Assembly: GCF_011455695.1 (NCBI RefSeq)
Contig: NZ_CP015030.1
Coordinates: 496,001 to 560,000, forward strand
Direction: 5' to 3'
Source of the DNA: Mannheimia granulomatis
GTDB lineage: Bacteria > Pseudomonadota > Gammaproteobacteria > Enterobacterales > Pasteurellaceae
DNA: 64,000 nucleotides
Made by a program: the position numbers and the translations under genes. Each line of letters starts with the position of its first letter. Positions within the stretch are counted from its first letter, which is position 1. The notes under the pieces are model-generated. The model saw nothing but the letters and a program-made list of their open reading frames with translations. It had not been told where the DNA came from and made no database searches. This document shows positions 1 through 7,829 of this stretch, in pieces.

Positions 1-2
1 GG

Positions 3-236
3 GGGTGGCTAAGCTACCTTGCTGCATTTTTCTCTATTGGTTTAGGTCTATATAAACTTTTCGTTTATTATAATTCAACCGCAGAAAGCCTGAGAAAAAA
101 TGCTTACGTTAGTGGCGATGCTTATAATTATATCATCAATGGCACCCACGCAACGGTGTTTTGTGTTATCGGTTTAGTCTTTGCTGTCATTGGTGCAGGC
201 TGTTTTATTGTTAATGCGATAAATAACAAGAAGTAA
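3..236 (+). CDS. Small two-helix membrane protein, 3' fragment
   Basis: The frame is open from the window edge to TAA at 234-236 and gives about 77 residues. Two hydrophobic stretches (about residues 3-23 and 50-74 of the fragment) flank a polar segment containing NAYVSGDAYNYIINGTHAT. It ends in a short NNKK tail, so a two-pass inner-membrane protein is likely. The start codon lies outside the window. It reads opposite to the prophage genes that follow and has its own terminator directly downstream. I do not recognise the family; a prophage accessory or lysis-region gene is possible from position only. Confidence 0.6.
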   Translation, partial: GWLSYLAAFFSIGLGLYKLFVYYNSTAESLRKNAYVSGDAYNYIINGTHATVFCVIGLVFAVIGAGCFIVNAINNKK

Positions 237-244
237 AGAATAAA

Positions 245-275
245 GCCCCTTGGGTGTCAAGGGGCGTTATGATTA
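245..275 (+). terminator. Intrinsic terminator of the left-edge gene
   Basis: An 8-bp perfect stem (245-252 with 258-265) closes a 5-base loop. A moderately T-rich stretch follows. It sits 9 bases after the stop at 236 and separates the two convergent genes. Confidence 0.6.
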
Positions 276-1418
276 TTTCTTTCTTGAGAAATTTTCATCA
301 TTTTGGCAGTATTCTAAACAATCTCGAATTAAGCCACTTATTCTTAGAATATTTTCAGGTCTGTTAATTATAATGTTGTTACCATTGACTTCCAAACCCG
401 CTCGTTGGATTTCTGCTTGATGGATATCAAGTAGTTCTAATGGCACGTTGATACAAGGTTGCTGTTTATTATCAAAATATCTTAAAACCCATCTATTTGA
501 TTTCCCTTGATATAAAACGCTGAAATAACTTTCAGTATCTTTTGCGACTAATTCTGCATTTTCACCAAGAATTAATACAACATAATCAAACAGTAATCTT
601 TCCGTATATGTAGTAACAATTTTGCTATTTGTTTCGTCAACAATTGGAGCTTTTTCGTCAATATCTACATTCACACTTTCTTGCGGCTCAGGTTCTTGTA
701 TTTTACGAGATAATCCCGAAACAACCATAGCACTAACCGCTTTTTCTACAGCCTGTTTAACAATAGGTGTTATTGCTTCTATAAAACGTTGATTTAATTG
801 TCTACCTACATTCGAACGACCTGCAACATACCTTACAAATTCGTGATCAACATCTTTTAAACTCTCACTAATTGTTTTAGTAAAGGCAGATAGGTACACG
901 CTTTCTTCGGCTAAAGTTCGTAGTGCCTCAGGCTGGAAACGGTCATGACAAAATTGACTTAATTGATTAATTTTAGAGTCATCTACATTTTCAAAATTAA
1001 TACGTAAAAACGGAGATTCATCCATAATATTTTTATCTTTTAAATCAGTAAAGAAACGCCATTCTCGTCCATTAGTAACTGCTGCGACAGTAACCTCAGG
1101 TGTCGCATTAAAATATCTAGATAGCTGTGGAGAATGATTTGTTAAATTTTCATTATATGATTTTGCTTCAATAAACATAACCGGCACATTATGGCAAAAT
1201 AAAGCATAATCGACTCTTTCACCATTCTTAACACCTGGAAAGTCAGCTCCATACTCAGCTCGTACTTTAGTTGGATCATATGGATTAAAGCCTAAAATAT
1301 CTAATAAAGGTAGAATTAACGCTTGTTTAGTTGTTTCTTCAGTTGTGCAATGTGAACCAACCTTAATAACATGCTGGATATGAGATAGTACTTTTTCTTT
1401 GAATATATTTTGACTCAT
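273..1418 (-). CDS. Type I restriction HsdR N-terminal-like protein (prophage accessory gene)
   Basis: The 381-residue product resembles the N-terminal nuclease domain of type I restriction R subunits without motor domains. A PD-(D/E)xK-type core is visible: E68/D70 in GERVDYALF, then E84 and K86 in FIEAKS. A second domain of about 250 residues has no motif I know. Such stand-alone proteins are common in prophages; whether this one cuts DNA, and whose, is unknown. It is the last gene of the leftward operon, 80 bases beyond the Q-like gene, but has its own CRP-type promoter region (1452-1494), so independent lysogenic expression is plausible. A defence or exclusion role is inference. Confidence 0.6.
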   Translation of the reverse strand: MSQNIFKEKVLSHIQHVIKVGSHCTTEETTKQALILPLLDILGFNPYDPTKVRAEYGADFPGVKNGERVDYALFCHNVPVMFIEAKSYNENLTNHSPQLSRYFNATPEVTVAAVTNGREWRFFTDLKDKNIMDESPFLRINFENVDDSKINQLSQFCHDRFQPEALRTLAEESVYLSAFTKTISESLKDVDHEFVRYVAGRSNVGRQLNQRFIEAITPIVKQAVEKAVSAMVVSGLSRKIQEPEPQESVNVDIDEKAPIVDETNSKIVTTYTERLLFDYVVLILGENAELVAKDTESYFSVLYQGKSNRWVLRYFDNKQQPCINVPLELLDIHQAEIQRAGLEVNGNNIIINRPENILRISGLIRDCLEYCQNDENFSRKK

Positions 1419-1451
1419 TTTTAAAATCTCCCATAGGTAAAAAGAGCCTAT

Positions 1452-1494
1452 ACTTTATCGTATTTTTGTAAATTATACTGTGACGTAGATCACG
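1452..1494 (-). promoter_or_regulatory. CRP site and promoter for the restriction-like gene
   Basis: TGTGACGTAGATCACG (1479-1494) matches the CRP pattern TGTGA-N6-TCACA in 9 of 10 core bases. A -10-like TAAAGT on the minus strand (1452-1457) puts the CRP centre about 41 bases before the expected start, as in class II CRP promoters. Another -10-like TATAAT lies at 1472-1477. Confidence 0.5.
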
Positions 1495-1498
1495 TTAT

Positions 1499-1858
1499 TT
1501 AAACCACTAAAGCCAATTTTAACCCAACCACCACACCTAAAACATACATTTCCGCTTGAGCTAACTCTCGCTTGAATGTTGTATGGCTAATCCCCAACAC
1601 TTGTTCAATTTGGCTATCAGACACCCTTGCCGCATATCGACCAATTAGCACCTCATATTGTTGAGGTTCTTGCTGTTTGAGTTGTTTAACACAGCGGTCA
1701 ATTTCAAAAATTGAATCATCGGTTAAACGTAATATCCTGTGATTGCTTGTTGGTACAGCTTGTGCCATACCTGCCGCCACGCATGGAAATTCGGTCCCAA
1801 GTCTGCCATTGGCAGAATAGCCCCAAAAACGTAAAATACCTTTAATATCAATTAACAT
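1499..1858 (-). CDS. Q-like late antiterminator
   Basis: The 119-residue protein has the look of the phage Q antitermination family: an N-terminal MLIDIKGILRFWGYSANG segment, then a helix-turn-helix-like region around residues 80-100 (DSQIEQVLGISHTTFKREL). Q proteins load on RNA polymerase at the late promoter and let it pass terminators. The gene overlaps rusA by 11 bases and has a good Shine-Dalgarno (AAGGAG) inside it. Being last among the replication genes matches Q in lambdoid phages. The assignment is by motif and position. Confidence 0.7.
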   Translation of the reverse strand: MLIDIKGILRFWGYSANGRLGTEFPCVAAGMAQAVPTSNHRILRLTDDSIFEIDRCVKQLKQQEPQQYEVLIGRYAARVSDSQIEQVLGISHTTFKRELAQAEMYVLGVVVGLKLALVV

Positions 1859-2207
1859 CGAATCGCTCCTTAATCCTTACAATTACCGCACCGTCTTTTT
1901 GATTACCTTTGTCCTCAAATGTGAGCTTTTTCACATATTTTCGGGAGTCATCAATAATGATTTTGCTATGCACCAAAGAATCCAAAATACATTTCCCTAA
2001 GTTGTCTAAATCCCGATCTCGGTTATCCGGAAAGTAAACATCGCACTCTATTTCAACTTGTTCGCCAAATTTTGGCTTATTTTGAGCTGCGAGAAATGTT
2101 GCCCATTGATAGGCTTTACCACGTTTACACACCACTCGTCTTGTTTTGCTTACCCATTTCCAGTAGTCATTTACACTTGGCGGATAGGGCAGTATTAATT
2201 CAACCAT
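1848..2207 (-). CDS. rusA: RusA-family Holliday junction resolvase
   Basis: The roughly 119-residue protein carries the RusA core: N-terminal LPYPPSVNDYW and the acidic motif PDNRDRDLDNLGKCILDSL, whose aspartates bind metal, then IIIDDSR. RusA cuts four-way junctions arising in phage recombination and replication. The frame can extend to a TTG at 2210, but the ATG at 2207 is the likelier start. It overlaps the end of the DUF968 gene by 8 bases and the next gene by 11, so the three are translationally coupled. Confidence 0.9.
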   Translation of the reverse strand: MVELILPYPPSVNDYWKWVSKTRRVVCKRGKAYQWATFLAAQNKPKFGEQVEIECDVYFPDNRDRDLDNLGKCILDSLVHSKIIIDDSRKYVKKLTFEDKGNQKDGAVIVRIKERFDVN

Positions 2208-3228
2208 CAATTTCTAACGCTCCTAATCCAATCGCTCGATCTAAAAACTTAATCAACAACTCCAACTGTGAGCCGTAATCTTGCTCAAACTTACCCACAT
2301 TGCGATGCAATTCGTCGTGGTGGATTCGGCAGAGTGGTATTACAAATAAATCGTGTTGCTTACTTCCCATTTTGCCGCCATAACCGATAATATGATGTGG
2401 GTCATCTGCTTGTTTACCGCAACACATACAAGGTTGAGCTTTCACATACTGCAACCACTTCCGCCACTCGAACCGTTGTAATTTCGGTTTTGCCATAAAT
2501 GCCGCCAAAGGCTCCGGCTCGACTTTCAATTTTAACTTTTCGGCCCATTGCTTTAGATTAGCTCGAGCATTCGGAACATCATCAAAGCCGATATTACTTT
2601 CTCGACTGAAACCATTTTTATTCAGAGCTGGATAACCTAAAAATAGTTGTAATGCGTTATCGTCTAACTCATTAAGTAAGCCTTTTATACTGGCAAACAG
2701 CACTAAATCAGCAAATTCAATCGCTGTGGATTGCGTTTTTCTCAGCGTGAGCCGGATTTGTTGGTCCACAAAGTTTTCCCAGTTTTTATCCGCTAATGCA
2801 ATTAAGGTGTCTTTGGTAATTTCACCATCCATTCGCATTTTGTCGTGATGCCAACATAGCTGTGCTGCACCGTTTTCGGTATGAGCTATTACTCTTTCCG
2901 GGTGGCAGTATTTACCATCTCGGCATTGGCAAGTTTGGATTGACTTCACAAAACGAAAATAGGGTGATTCTTTACTCTGTTTATTTAGCTCATTGAGCTT
3001 TTTTCTCACGTTTTCTGATTTCGCAAATACCGCTAACTCTTTACAAGCGGTCAAATTATCCGAAAAATTTGCAACCTTGCCTGATTTAACCGTCGCTAAA
3101 TCGGTCGGTGCAGGTTGCAATAATGTCCGCTCACCGAAAGCGGCAGGAGAAACATCTTTCGGCACGCGGTAAAACACAATGCCGACTTCTGTTTGGAAAT
3201 AGGGAGTGAGTAATAATCCTTCTGCCAT
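2200..3228 (-). CDS. DUF968 family phage protein with HNH-like zinc motif
   Basis: The 342-residue protein ends in a cysteine- and histidine-rich block typical of DUF968: CMCCGKQADDPHHIIGYGG followed by CRIHHDELH. This resembles an HNH nuclease fold with zinc ligands. A second CxC/H cluster sits near residues 98-130 (CQCRDGKYCHPE). Members are found beside rusA and Q in lambdoid phages; the biochemical role is not established. It lies 11 bases after the initiator gene and overlaps rusA. Confidence 0.8.
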   Translation of the reverse strand: MAEGLLLTPYFQTEVGIVFYRVPKDVSPAAFGERTLLQPAPTDLATVKSGKVANFSDNLTACKELAVFAKSENVRKKLNELNKQSKESPYFRFVKSIQTCQCRDGKYCHPERVIAHTENGAAQLCWHHDKMRMDGEITKDTLIALADKNWENFVDQQIRLTLRKTQSTAIEFADLVLFASIKGLLNELDDNALQLFLGYPALNKNGFSRESNIGFDDVPNARANLKQWAEKLKLKVEPEPLAAFMAKPKLQRFEWRKWLQYVKAQPCMCCGKQADDPHHIIGYGGKMGSKQHDLFVIPLCRIHHDELHRNVGKFEQDYGSQLELLIKFLDRAIGLGALEIDG

Positions 3229-3239
3229 TTGGCTAATCC

Positions 3240-4286
3240 TTACTGAAATGTTGGCACTTTTAACTGGTCAATACGCTCAACTGCGTTTTTAATTTCTTGG
3301 CTGATAACCATCGGCAAATCTCGTTCAAGTGGCCGCTTGTTTTTGGTGTTGATCGTAGCGTGGTACATCACTAAATTACGTTTGTCACTAAAATCCCATT
3401 CCTTAAATGGATTCCTACTTAGAGATTTGCTCCATAAATCTCTTACTTCCTCCACCGTTGGCATAATCAACCGCTTTTCTAACTCAGCCGGTGCAACCCA
3501 CTTGCCATTTACACAAACAGGCTTGCCGTTGTTCGCCCAAGCGGTCGATTTTGGCAAATAATCTGCAAAATTGGATTGGCGGAAAATCGTTTTAGGGCAG
3601 AGGTATTCACGCATTTTTTCATCTCGTCCCCATTTGGCGACAAGGTAATCTATCACTTGGCAACATTCCGCCACCGAACATTCCCGAATACGAGCCGCAA
3701 TGTTTTTTGCCCACGGTTTGAGTGAGTAGCCTACAGGCTTACGCTCGCCAAGCTGTACCGCCAAAGTTGCCAAAGCCGAATTGAGATAATTCAATACAAC
3801 TTCAGCCGGGTCAGGTTCCCCCGATTCGGGGGTTAGGGGGCTATTATGATCATTATTATTTTTATAATTAGTATTATTATCTGTCGGATTTTTTTCCGAG
3901 CTTTCTCGGATTTTTTTCCGAGTTTTTGCGGAATTATTTCCGAAACTCGGATTTTTTTCCGACTCTCGGATCGACTCGAATTTATTCCAATCACACCCTT
4001 TTTCGGTTAAGCGGACGTAATCCTTACCATCCATTTTGAAATGATCGATAATGCCTTTTTCTTTCAGTACCTTATATTGGCGGTAAACTGTATCTTCTTT
4101 GCTAAATACGGCTGGCAACTCTTCACAGACTTTGCCAAATGACATCCAGTAATACGTTATACCATCAATCACTACAGCTTTCGCCCAACTAGAGGCTTGA
4201 TTGATTAAATCAACCAACGCACCTTGTGTGATATTAATTTCCCACTCCACTAAGCGGACATTGTTTATTGTTGATGTGAATCTCAT
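3240..4286 (-). CDS. Phage replication initiator (O-like) with Phg_2220 C-terminal domain
   Basis: The N-terminal third looks like a winged-helix DNA-binding domain (about residues 15-100). The middle is low-complexity, because the DNA there holds the origin iterons and appears as SEKNP-type repeats. The C-terminal part matches the conserved phage domain Phg_2220_C (VVLNYLN, YLVAKWGRDEKMREYL, FADYL). The ATG at 4286 is preferred over one at 4322: it forms an ATGA overlap with the antirepressor stop and has GGAG upstream. It should bind its internal iterons and open the adjacent AT-rich DNA. No lambda P or DnaB-like helicase gene follows, so helicase loading is probably from the host or within this protein. 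Confidence 0.75.
   Translation of the reverse strand: MRFTSTINNVRLVEWEINITQGALVDLINQASSWAKAVVIDGITYYWMSFGKVCEELPAVFSKEDTVYRQYKVLKEKGIIDHFKMDGKDYVRLTEKGCDWNKFESIRESEKNPSFGNNSAKTRKKIRESSEKNPTDNNTNYKNNNDHNSPLTPESGEPDPAEVVLNYLNSALATLAVQLGERKPVGYSLKPWAKNIAARIRECSVAECCQVIDYLVAKWGRDEKMREYLCPKTIFRQSNFADYLPKSTAWANNGKPVCVNGKWVAPAELEKRLIMPTVEEVRDLWSKSLSRNPFKEWDFSDKRNLVMYHATINTKNKRPLERDLPMVISQEIKNAVERIDQLKVPTFQ
3841..3962. other. Candidate phage replication origin: four iterons plus AT-rich tract
   Basis: Three copies of TCGGATTTTTTTCCGA start at 3884, 3906 and 3947, and a variant GCGGAATTATTTCCGA starts at 3928. Each is an inverted repeat (TCGGA/TCCGA). Directly beside them, in the coding direction of the initiator gene, is a 42-base tract of almost pure A and T (3841-3882). 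This is the arrangement of lambda ori: palindromic iterons inside the O gene followed by an AT-rich unwinding region. Confidence 0.7.
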
Positions 4287-4963
4287 TGTCCTAACTCCGA
4301 TGCGTAACGTTGAGCAATCCATTCAATCCCTTTGGCGGTTACTCTTGTTTGGGTAAAATTATGACCGTGTTCTGCTGTGCCAGTTTTAACTGCAAAAAGC
4401 TGTTTAGCCTGTTTGTCTTGGTAGGGGAGTAAGTTGCCGGATTGGCGATATAAAACCCGATCCCGCTCTAAGCACTCAATCAATCGCTTTTCCGGGAAAC
4501 TGAGTATCTTGGCGGTTTCTCGCAATGATTTTGTTGTTCCCACCTCAACATAATGCTCAACAAATGCCACTTTCGGGGCTTGAAGTGCTAATTGGTGGTT
4601 TTGCTGTTCGATGACTTCTTGTTGCTCTGCCGCCAACCGTAGAGCTTGTGAGAAAGATTGCGGAATACCTTGTCTGCTTTCTAGCTCTTGCCAGCGATCA
4701 ACCAAACGGGCAGTAAATTCTGGACATAACTGAGCAACAATTACATAGGTATCACGTTTATTGATATGGTATTCATAATAGATTTGACCATTCTGAGGGT
4801 GGGTGTACGGCATTGCCTGATACCCCCCAATAACCCCTTTTTTCATCAAGCGGTCTATTGATACGCAAACATCTGAATGACGACTTTCAGTTAGCTGAGC
4901 GATTTCACGACTACTCATCGTAATGCTTGCTTTTTGTTCGGGAATGTTTAATAATTGAGTCAT
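4283..4963 (-). CDS. Rha-type antirepressor with KilA-C domain
   Basis: The 226-residue protein has an N-terminal Rha-like domain (SSREIAQLTESRHSDVCVSI, YHINKRDTYVIV; about residues 15-95). The C-terminal part resembles the phage antirepressor KilAC domain (residues 115-220), seen from LALQAPKVAFVEHYV to GIEWIAQRY. Such proteins counter the repressor or modulate early expression. It is the first gene after cro on the leftward arm, with a 57-base gap holding a hairpin, and overlaps the initiator by 4 bases. Confidence 0.8.
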   Translation of the reverse strand: MTQLLNIPEQKASITMSSREIAQLTESRHSDVCVSIDRLMKKGVIGGYQAMPYTHPQNGQIYYEYHINKRDTYVIVAQLCPEFTARLVDRWQELESRQGIPQSFSQALRLAAEQQEVIEQQNHQLALQAPKVAFVEHYVEVGTTKSLRETAKILSFPEKRLIECLERDRVLYRQSGNLLPYQDKQAKQLFAVKTGTAEHGHNFTQTRVTAKGIEWIAQRYASELGQ

Positions 4964-4997
4964 CGAAAATACCTTTCGTGTTTAGTTATGTACGAAG

Positions 4998-5019
4998 ACC
5001 ACCGTTCCAGCGGTGGTTT
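4998..5019. other. Hairpin between cro and antirepressor genes
   Basis: ACCACCG and CGGTGGT flank a short loop, followed by a T-run on the plus strand only. For the genes here (minus strand) it lacks the T-run of a terminator, so it could be a terminator against rightward transcription or an RNA element in the leftward leader. Confidence 0.4.
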
Positions 5020-5020
5020 T

Positions 5021-5245
5021 TTATTTGCCTGAATTTCGTAAAACAGCCCAATCCACATCGGGGCGTAATTCTTCACAGGTTACTTTCCCTTCTGTAAATT
5101 TTTCGATTTCCGGACAACGTTCCGCCGGTACTTGGCGTTTGCCATTTACCCAAAATGACACTATGGGTTGAGCAACTTTGATTGCTTTTGATAGGCGAGC
5201 CATTTCCCCTCGTTCTGAGGATTCTAAATATTCATGTAATTGCAT
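5021..5245 (-). CDS. Cro-like repressor (YdaS/Cro type)
   Basis: The 74-residue helix-turn-helix protein contains ARLSKAIKVAQPIVSFWVNGKRQVPAERC, typical of small Cro/YdaS regulators. It reads divergently from the CI-type gene across a 124-base region holding inverted-repeat operators and is the first gene of the leftward operon. By analogy it would bind the same operators and shut off cI. Its assignment rests on motif and position. Confidence 0.8.
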   Translation of the reverse strand: MQLHEYLESSERGEMARLSKAIKVAQPIVSFWVNGKRQVPAERCPEIEKFTEGKVTCEELRPDVDWAVLRNSGK

Positions 5246-5265
5246 ACAGCCTCTATAAACTCTAA

Positions 5266-5294
5266 AGAATATCTAAATGATATCTTAAAAGCAA
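5266..5294 (-). promoter_or_regulatory. Leftward cro promoter overlapped by operator 1
   Basis: On the minus strand TTGCTT (5289-5294) and TATTCT (5266-5271) are 17 bases apart. The operator AATATCTAAATGATATC (5268-5284) lies over the spacer and -10, so repressor binding would block polymerase. Confidence 0.55.
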
Positions 5295-5326
5295 TATCTA
5301 ATCAACATCTAAATATTGTGTGATTT

Positions 5327-5343
5327 GATATCAATTTGATATT
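5327..5343. promoter_or_regulatory. CI/Cro operator next to cI
   Basis: GATATCAATTTGATATT is an inverted repeat (ATATC/GATAT) with the same 17-base pattern as 5268-5284. A weaker related half-site lies at 5304-5320. The set resembles the three-site OR of lambda. Confidence 0.65.
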
Positions 5344-5369
5344 AAAATGATAAAAACTTGGAGGTTGGT

Positions 5370-6101
5370 ATGAAAACAGTAAAAGAAAACAGATATGCTA
5401 ATTTATTACTCTTAATTGAAGAGGCTGGAAGTGTCCCCAGATTGGAAGAGAAGACTGGTGTCACGGCTAATTATTTAAGGCAAATCAAAAACAAAAATGC
5501 TATTCAGAACGGTAAGCCTAAAGGAATTGGCGACAAAATTGCTGCTAAACTGGAAGATGGTATGAATAAGCCTAGAGGATGGTTGGATCAAGTACATTCA
5601 GAGCAATCAATCCTTATCAATTCAATGATAGGAAATGAAGAGCAAGAATTACAGGAGCAAGATTTAAATGATTTTGTCATCATTGATGTATTAGATGTCA
5701 GTGCTAGTGCAGGCTTCGGCTCAAGCAGTGAATTAGTTGAAGTAGTCAATCAAATGCGTTATGTGCCTGAGCAATTTTATTCCCTCTTTCGGAATATGGC
5801 ACCTCGATACATCAGAATTATCAATTTAAGTGGTGATTCTATGTACCCGACCTTTTCCTCGGGAGATATGCTTTTCGTTGATATTAGCGTAAATGAGTTT
5901 ACCGGCGATGGTGTTTATGTATTTACATATAAAGGACATTTATATGTTAAAAGATTACAAAATACAGGTGATCAATTATTAGTTATTTCAGATAACAAAC
6001 TCTATGAAAAGTGGAGTATCAAAGAAGAAAATCAAGAGCAGTTATTTATTCACGCTCGAGTAAAAGTCCACCAAAGCCAACAGTTGAATTTTATTGGGTA
6101 A
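5370..6101 (+). CDS. cI: CI-type prophage repressor with S24 self-cleavage domain
   Basis: The 243-residue protein has an N-terminal DNA-binding region and a LexA/CI-type peptidase domain. Visible landmarks are the Ala-Gly cleavage site A114-G115 (SASAGFGS), catalytic Ser157 (SGDSMYP) and catalytic Lys194 (HLYVKRL). RecA-stimulated autocleavage and prophage induction after DNA damage are expected. The ATG at 5370 is chosen because GGAGG lies at 5360-5364; a TTG 12 bases upstream is less likely. The next gene starts 3 bases after the stop, so the repressor transcript should continue into 6105-7714. Confidence 0.92.
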   Translation: MKTVKENRYANLLLLIEEAGSVPRLEEKTGVTANYLRQIKNKNAIQNGKPKGIGDKIAAKLEDGMNKPRGWLDQVHSEQSILINSMIGNEEQELQEQDLNDFVIIDVLDVSASAGFGSSSELVEVVNQMRYVPEQFYSLFRNMAPRYIRIINLSGDSMYPTFSSGDMLFVDISVNEFTGDGVYVFTYKGHLYVKRLQNTGDQLLVISDNKLYEKWSIKEENQEQLFIHARVKVHQSQQLNFIG

Positions 6102-6104
6102 AGC

Positions 6105-6608
6105 ATGCTATCACCTACAAAACAGATGGAGCAATTTAATATTGCTTATGTATTAGCGATAACAGCGAGAGCTGGGTTTAATCATTCAGTGCCTGTTGTT
6201 GATGATCATAGTATCGATATTGCTATTTCTGCCGAATTTCCAACCGAAAAAGGCAAACGAAGCGATCCAGAAATAAAGCTACAACTTAAATCAGAAGGTG
6301 ATGTTCAGATTAAAAATGGTGTGGTAAGCTATACTCTCAAAAAGAAAAACTATGATGATTTAAGAAAAAATTGTGCTAATCCACGCTACTTGATTGTATG
6401 TGATTTACCCAAAAAACCGAGTCAATGGCTTTCACATAAAAAGAAATTCATGACTTTAAAAAGACACTGTTATTGGATATCACTAAAAGATTTCCCAGCA
6501 ATATCTAATAAAAGTAGTGTTACGCTTAAAATTCCAGTAAACCAACGATTTACCACGGATGTATTAATTCAAATGATTGAATGTGCTAGAGTAGGAGCAA
6601 ACTTATGA
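6105..6608 (+). CDS. DUF4365 protein, cI-linked (rexA position)
   Basis: The 167-residue product fits the DUF4365 family. It opens with KQMEQFNIAYVLAITARAGF, and a nuclease-like core follows: D38 in SIDIAIS and Q60-x-K62 in IKLQLKSEG, a PD-(D/E)xK-type pattern with Gln in place of the usual acid. The gene begins 3 bases after cI and overlaps the next gene by ATGA, so all three should be made in the lysogen. Function is not known. The location between the two operator regions is that of rexA in lambda, which suggests exclusion or another lysogen-protecting role (inference). Confidence 0.65.
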   Translation: MLSPTKQMEQFNIAYVLAITARAGFNHSVPVVDDHSIDIAISAEFPTEKGKRSDPEIKLQLKSEGDVQIKNGVVSYTLKKKNYDDLRKNCANPRYLIVCDLPKKPSQWLSHKKKFMTLKRHCYWISLKDFPAISNKSSVTLKIPVNQRFTTDVLIQMIECARVGANL

Positions 6609-7714
6609 AAAACAATAAAACGGATACGTTACTGTTTCTCGAACAGTTAGCTCGCTATTTAACTGCCAAAAATTGGCACATTGCGTTTGAGTTAGAGTAT
6701 GCCATTATTTGGCAAAGAGATTTGGGGTATCAAATTTTAGAAATTACGCTACCAAAACCTACTGCTGAAGATAGTGATGAGGTATTGAAAAAAGCACTTG
6801 AAAAGCTTGCTCATTTTGAAGAGAAAACAGTAGAAACCTTAAAACTCAATATTTCTAATCAATATACAGACAAGCTATCTGTTCGAGTTGTCGGTGAAAG
6901 CGTCAAAGATGGTACAATTCCTCTAGATGACGGCGTTAAATTGTTTGAAAAAACCAAACATTTAATTAATGCACTGGCACTTTCAGCTAAAAGTAAAAAA
7001 GCGGTTTTTGGGCATAATTCAGGTGGGAAAAATGTAGCTGAGTTTATGTCTCAAGTTCGTTTAGGGCAAACTCAAATTGGGAGCTATATTATCAATTTAT
7101 CTTATCCTGTTGAGAATATTGAAGTTAAGGAACAAAATGAAATCATTCAAGCCATTTCATTTTCTCGAAGCGTGTCGCATAATTTAGTCAATAGTCTTAA
7201 AAAACTGAAAGAAAAAATTACACATTATGAGAACAACCCGACAAGTTTTGCTGAATTGATACCCGAAGGCGTTAGTCACAATCTTTGTGAAGCGATTATC
7301 GGTTTAAGCGGACCAGAACTGCAAAGAAAAGTCGAAATTAAACTCCAAGCGGGTGAAATTAATGACGAAGCAATGCCTGATGAAGTGGACATTCAATTTG
7401 ATCAAAACGAAATTAAAGTTGTACAGATAGCATCCAAGTACTATCAAGGGGAATATACTCTCCCACACTATGAAATTATTGGCAAGATTGTAGGACTACA
7501 TTCCAGTAATTTAGCTGATGGGGGGTATGTTCAAGTACCTTGTAAAATTGAAAATAAAACGGTTGAAATTAGAATTGACCTACTACCAGAGCAATACCAA
7601 CTAGCAGCCGAAGCACACAAAAATGGACAACAAATTCGGTGTAAAGGCAAAAACCTATATATCAATAAGAAAAAAGGTCGATTCCAAACATTAACCTCAA
7701 TGAATATCTTATAA
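6605..7714 (+). CDS. Unknown 369-residue protein coupled to DUF4365
   Basis: I do not recognise this protein. It is soluble-looking, with no signal peptide or membrane segment. The N-terminal 100 residues are mixed alpha/beta. Residues 190-215 are Lys-rich and probably helical (LVNSLKKLKEKITHYE). The C-terminal 90 residues are beta-rich (KIVGLHSSNLADGGYVQVPCKI, then GKNLYINKKKGRFQ), possibly a small nucleic-acid-binding barrel. It starts in an ATGA overlap with the DUF4365 gene and is followed directly by an intrinsic terminator, so cI, DUF4365 and this gene form a closed three-gene operon. Confidence 0.7.
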   Translation: MKNNKTDTLLFLEQLARYLTAKNWHIAFELEYAIIWQRDLGYQILEITLPKPTAEDSDEVLKKALEKLAHFEEKTVETLKLNISNQYTDKLSVRVVGESVKDGTIPLDDGVKLFEKTKHLINALALSAKSKKAVFGHNSGGKNVAEFMSQVRLGQTQIGSYIINLSYPVENIEVKEQNEIIQAISFSRSVSHNLVNSLKKLKEKITHYENNPTSFAELIPEGVSHNLCEAIIGLSGPELQRKVEIKLQAGEINDEAMPDEVDIQFDQNEIKVVQIASKYYQGEYTLPHYEIIGKIVGLHSSNLADGGYVQVPCKIENKTVEIRIDLLPEQYQLAAEAHKNGQQIRCKGKNLYINKKKGRFQTLTSMNIL

Positions 7715-7717
7715 CCC

Positions 7718-7744
7718 AACCGCCCTCGCGGCGGTTTTCTTTTA
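7718..7744 (+). terminator. Terminator of the cI operon
   Basis: A 7-bp GC-rich stem (AACCGCC/GGCGGTT) with a 5-base loop is followed by TTTCTTTT. It begins 4 bases after the last gene of the operon. Confidence 0.85.
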
Positions 7745-7803
7745 TCTCGAAATCAGTTTCGCTGACATAACAAGCGGTCAAAATTTGCAATTTTTTTGCA
7801 AAA

Positions 7804-7829
7804 ATAAAGCCCTCTGAAGAGGGCTTTAT
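7804..7829. terminator. Bidirectional terminator after the toxin-antitoxin operon
   Basis: An 11-bp perfect stem with loop TGAA is flanked by A-runs on the left and TTATT on the right. On the minus strand it is followed by TTTTTGC and ends the toxin-antitoxin transcript. Confidence 0.8.

Noticed and set aside
1-300. Second attachment site of the lambda-like prophage
   Set aside because: No copy of the tRNA-Arg 3' segment was found near the left edge; it should lie outside the window.
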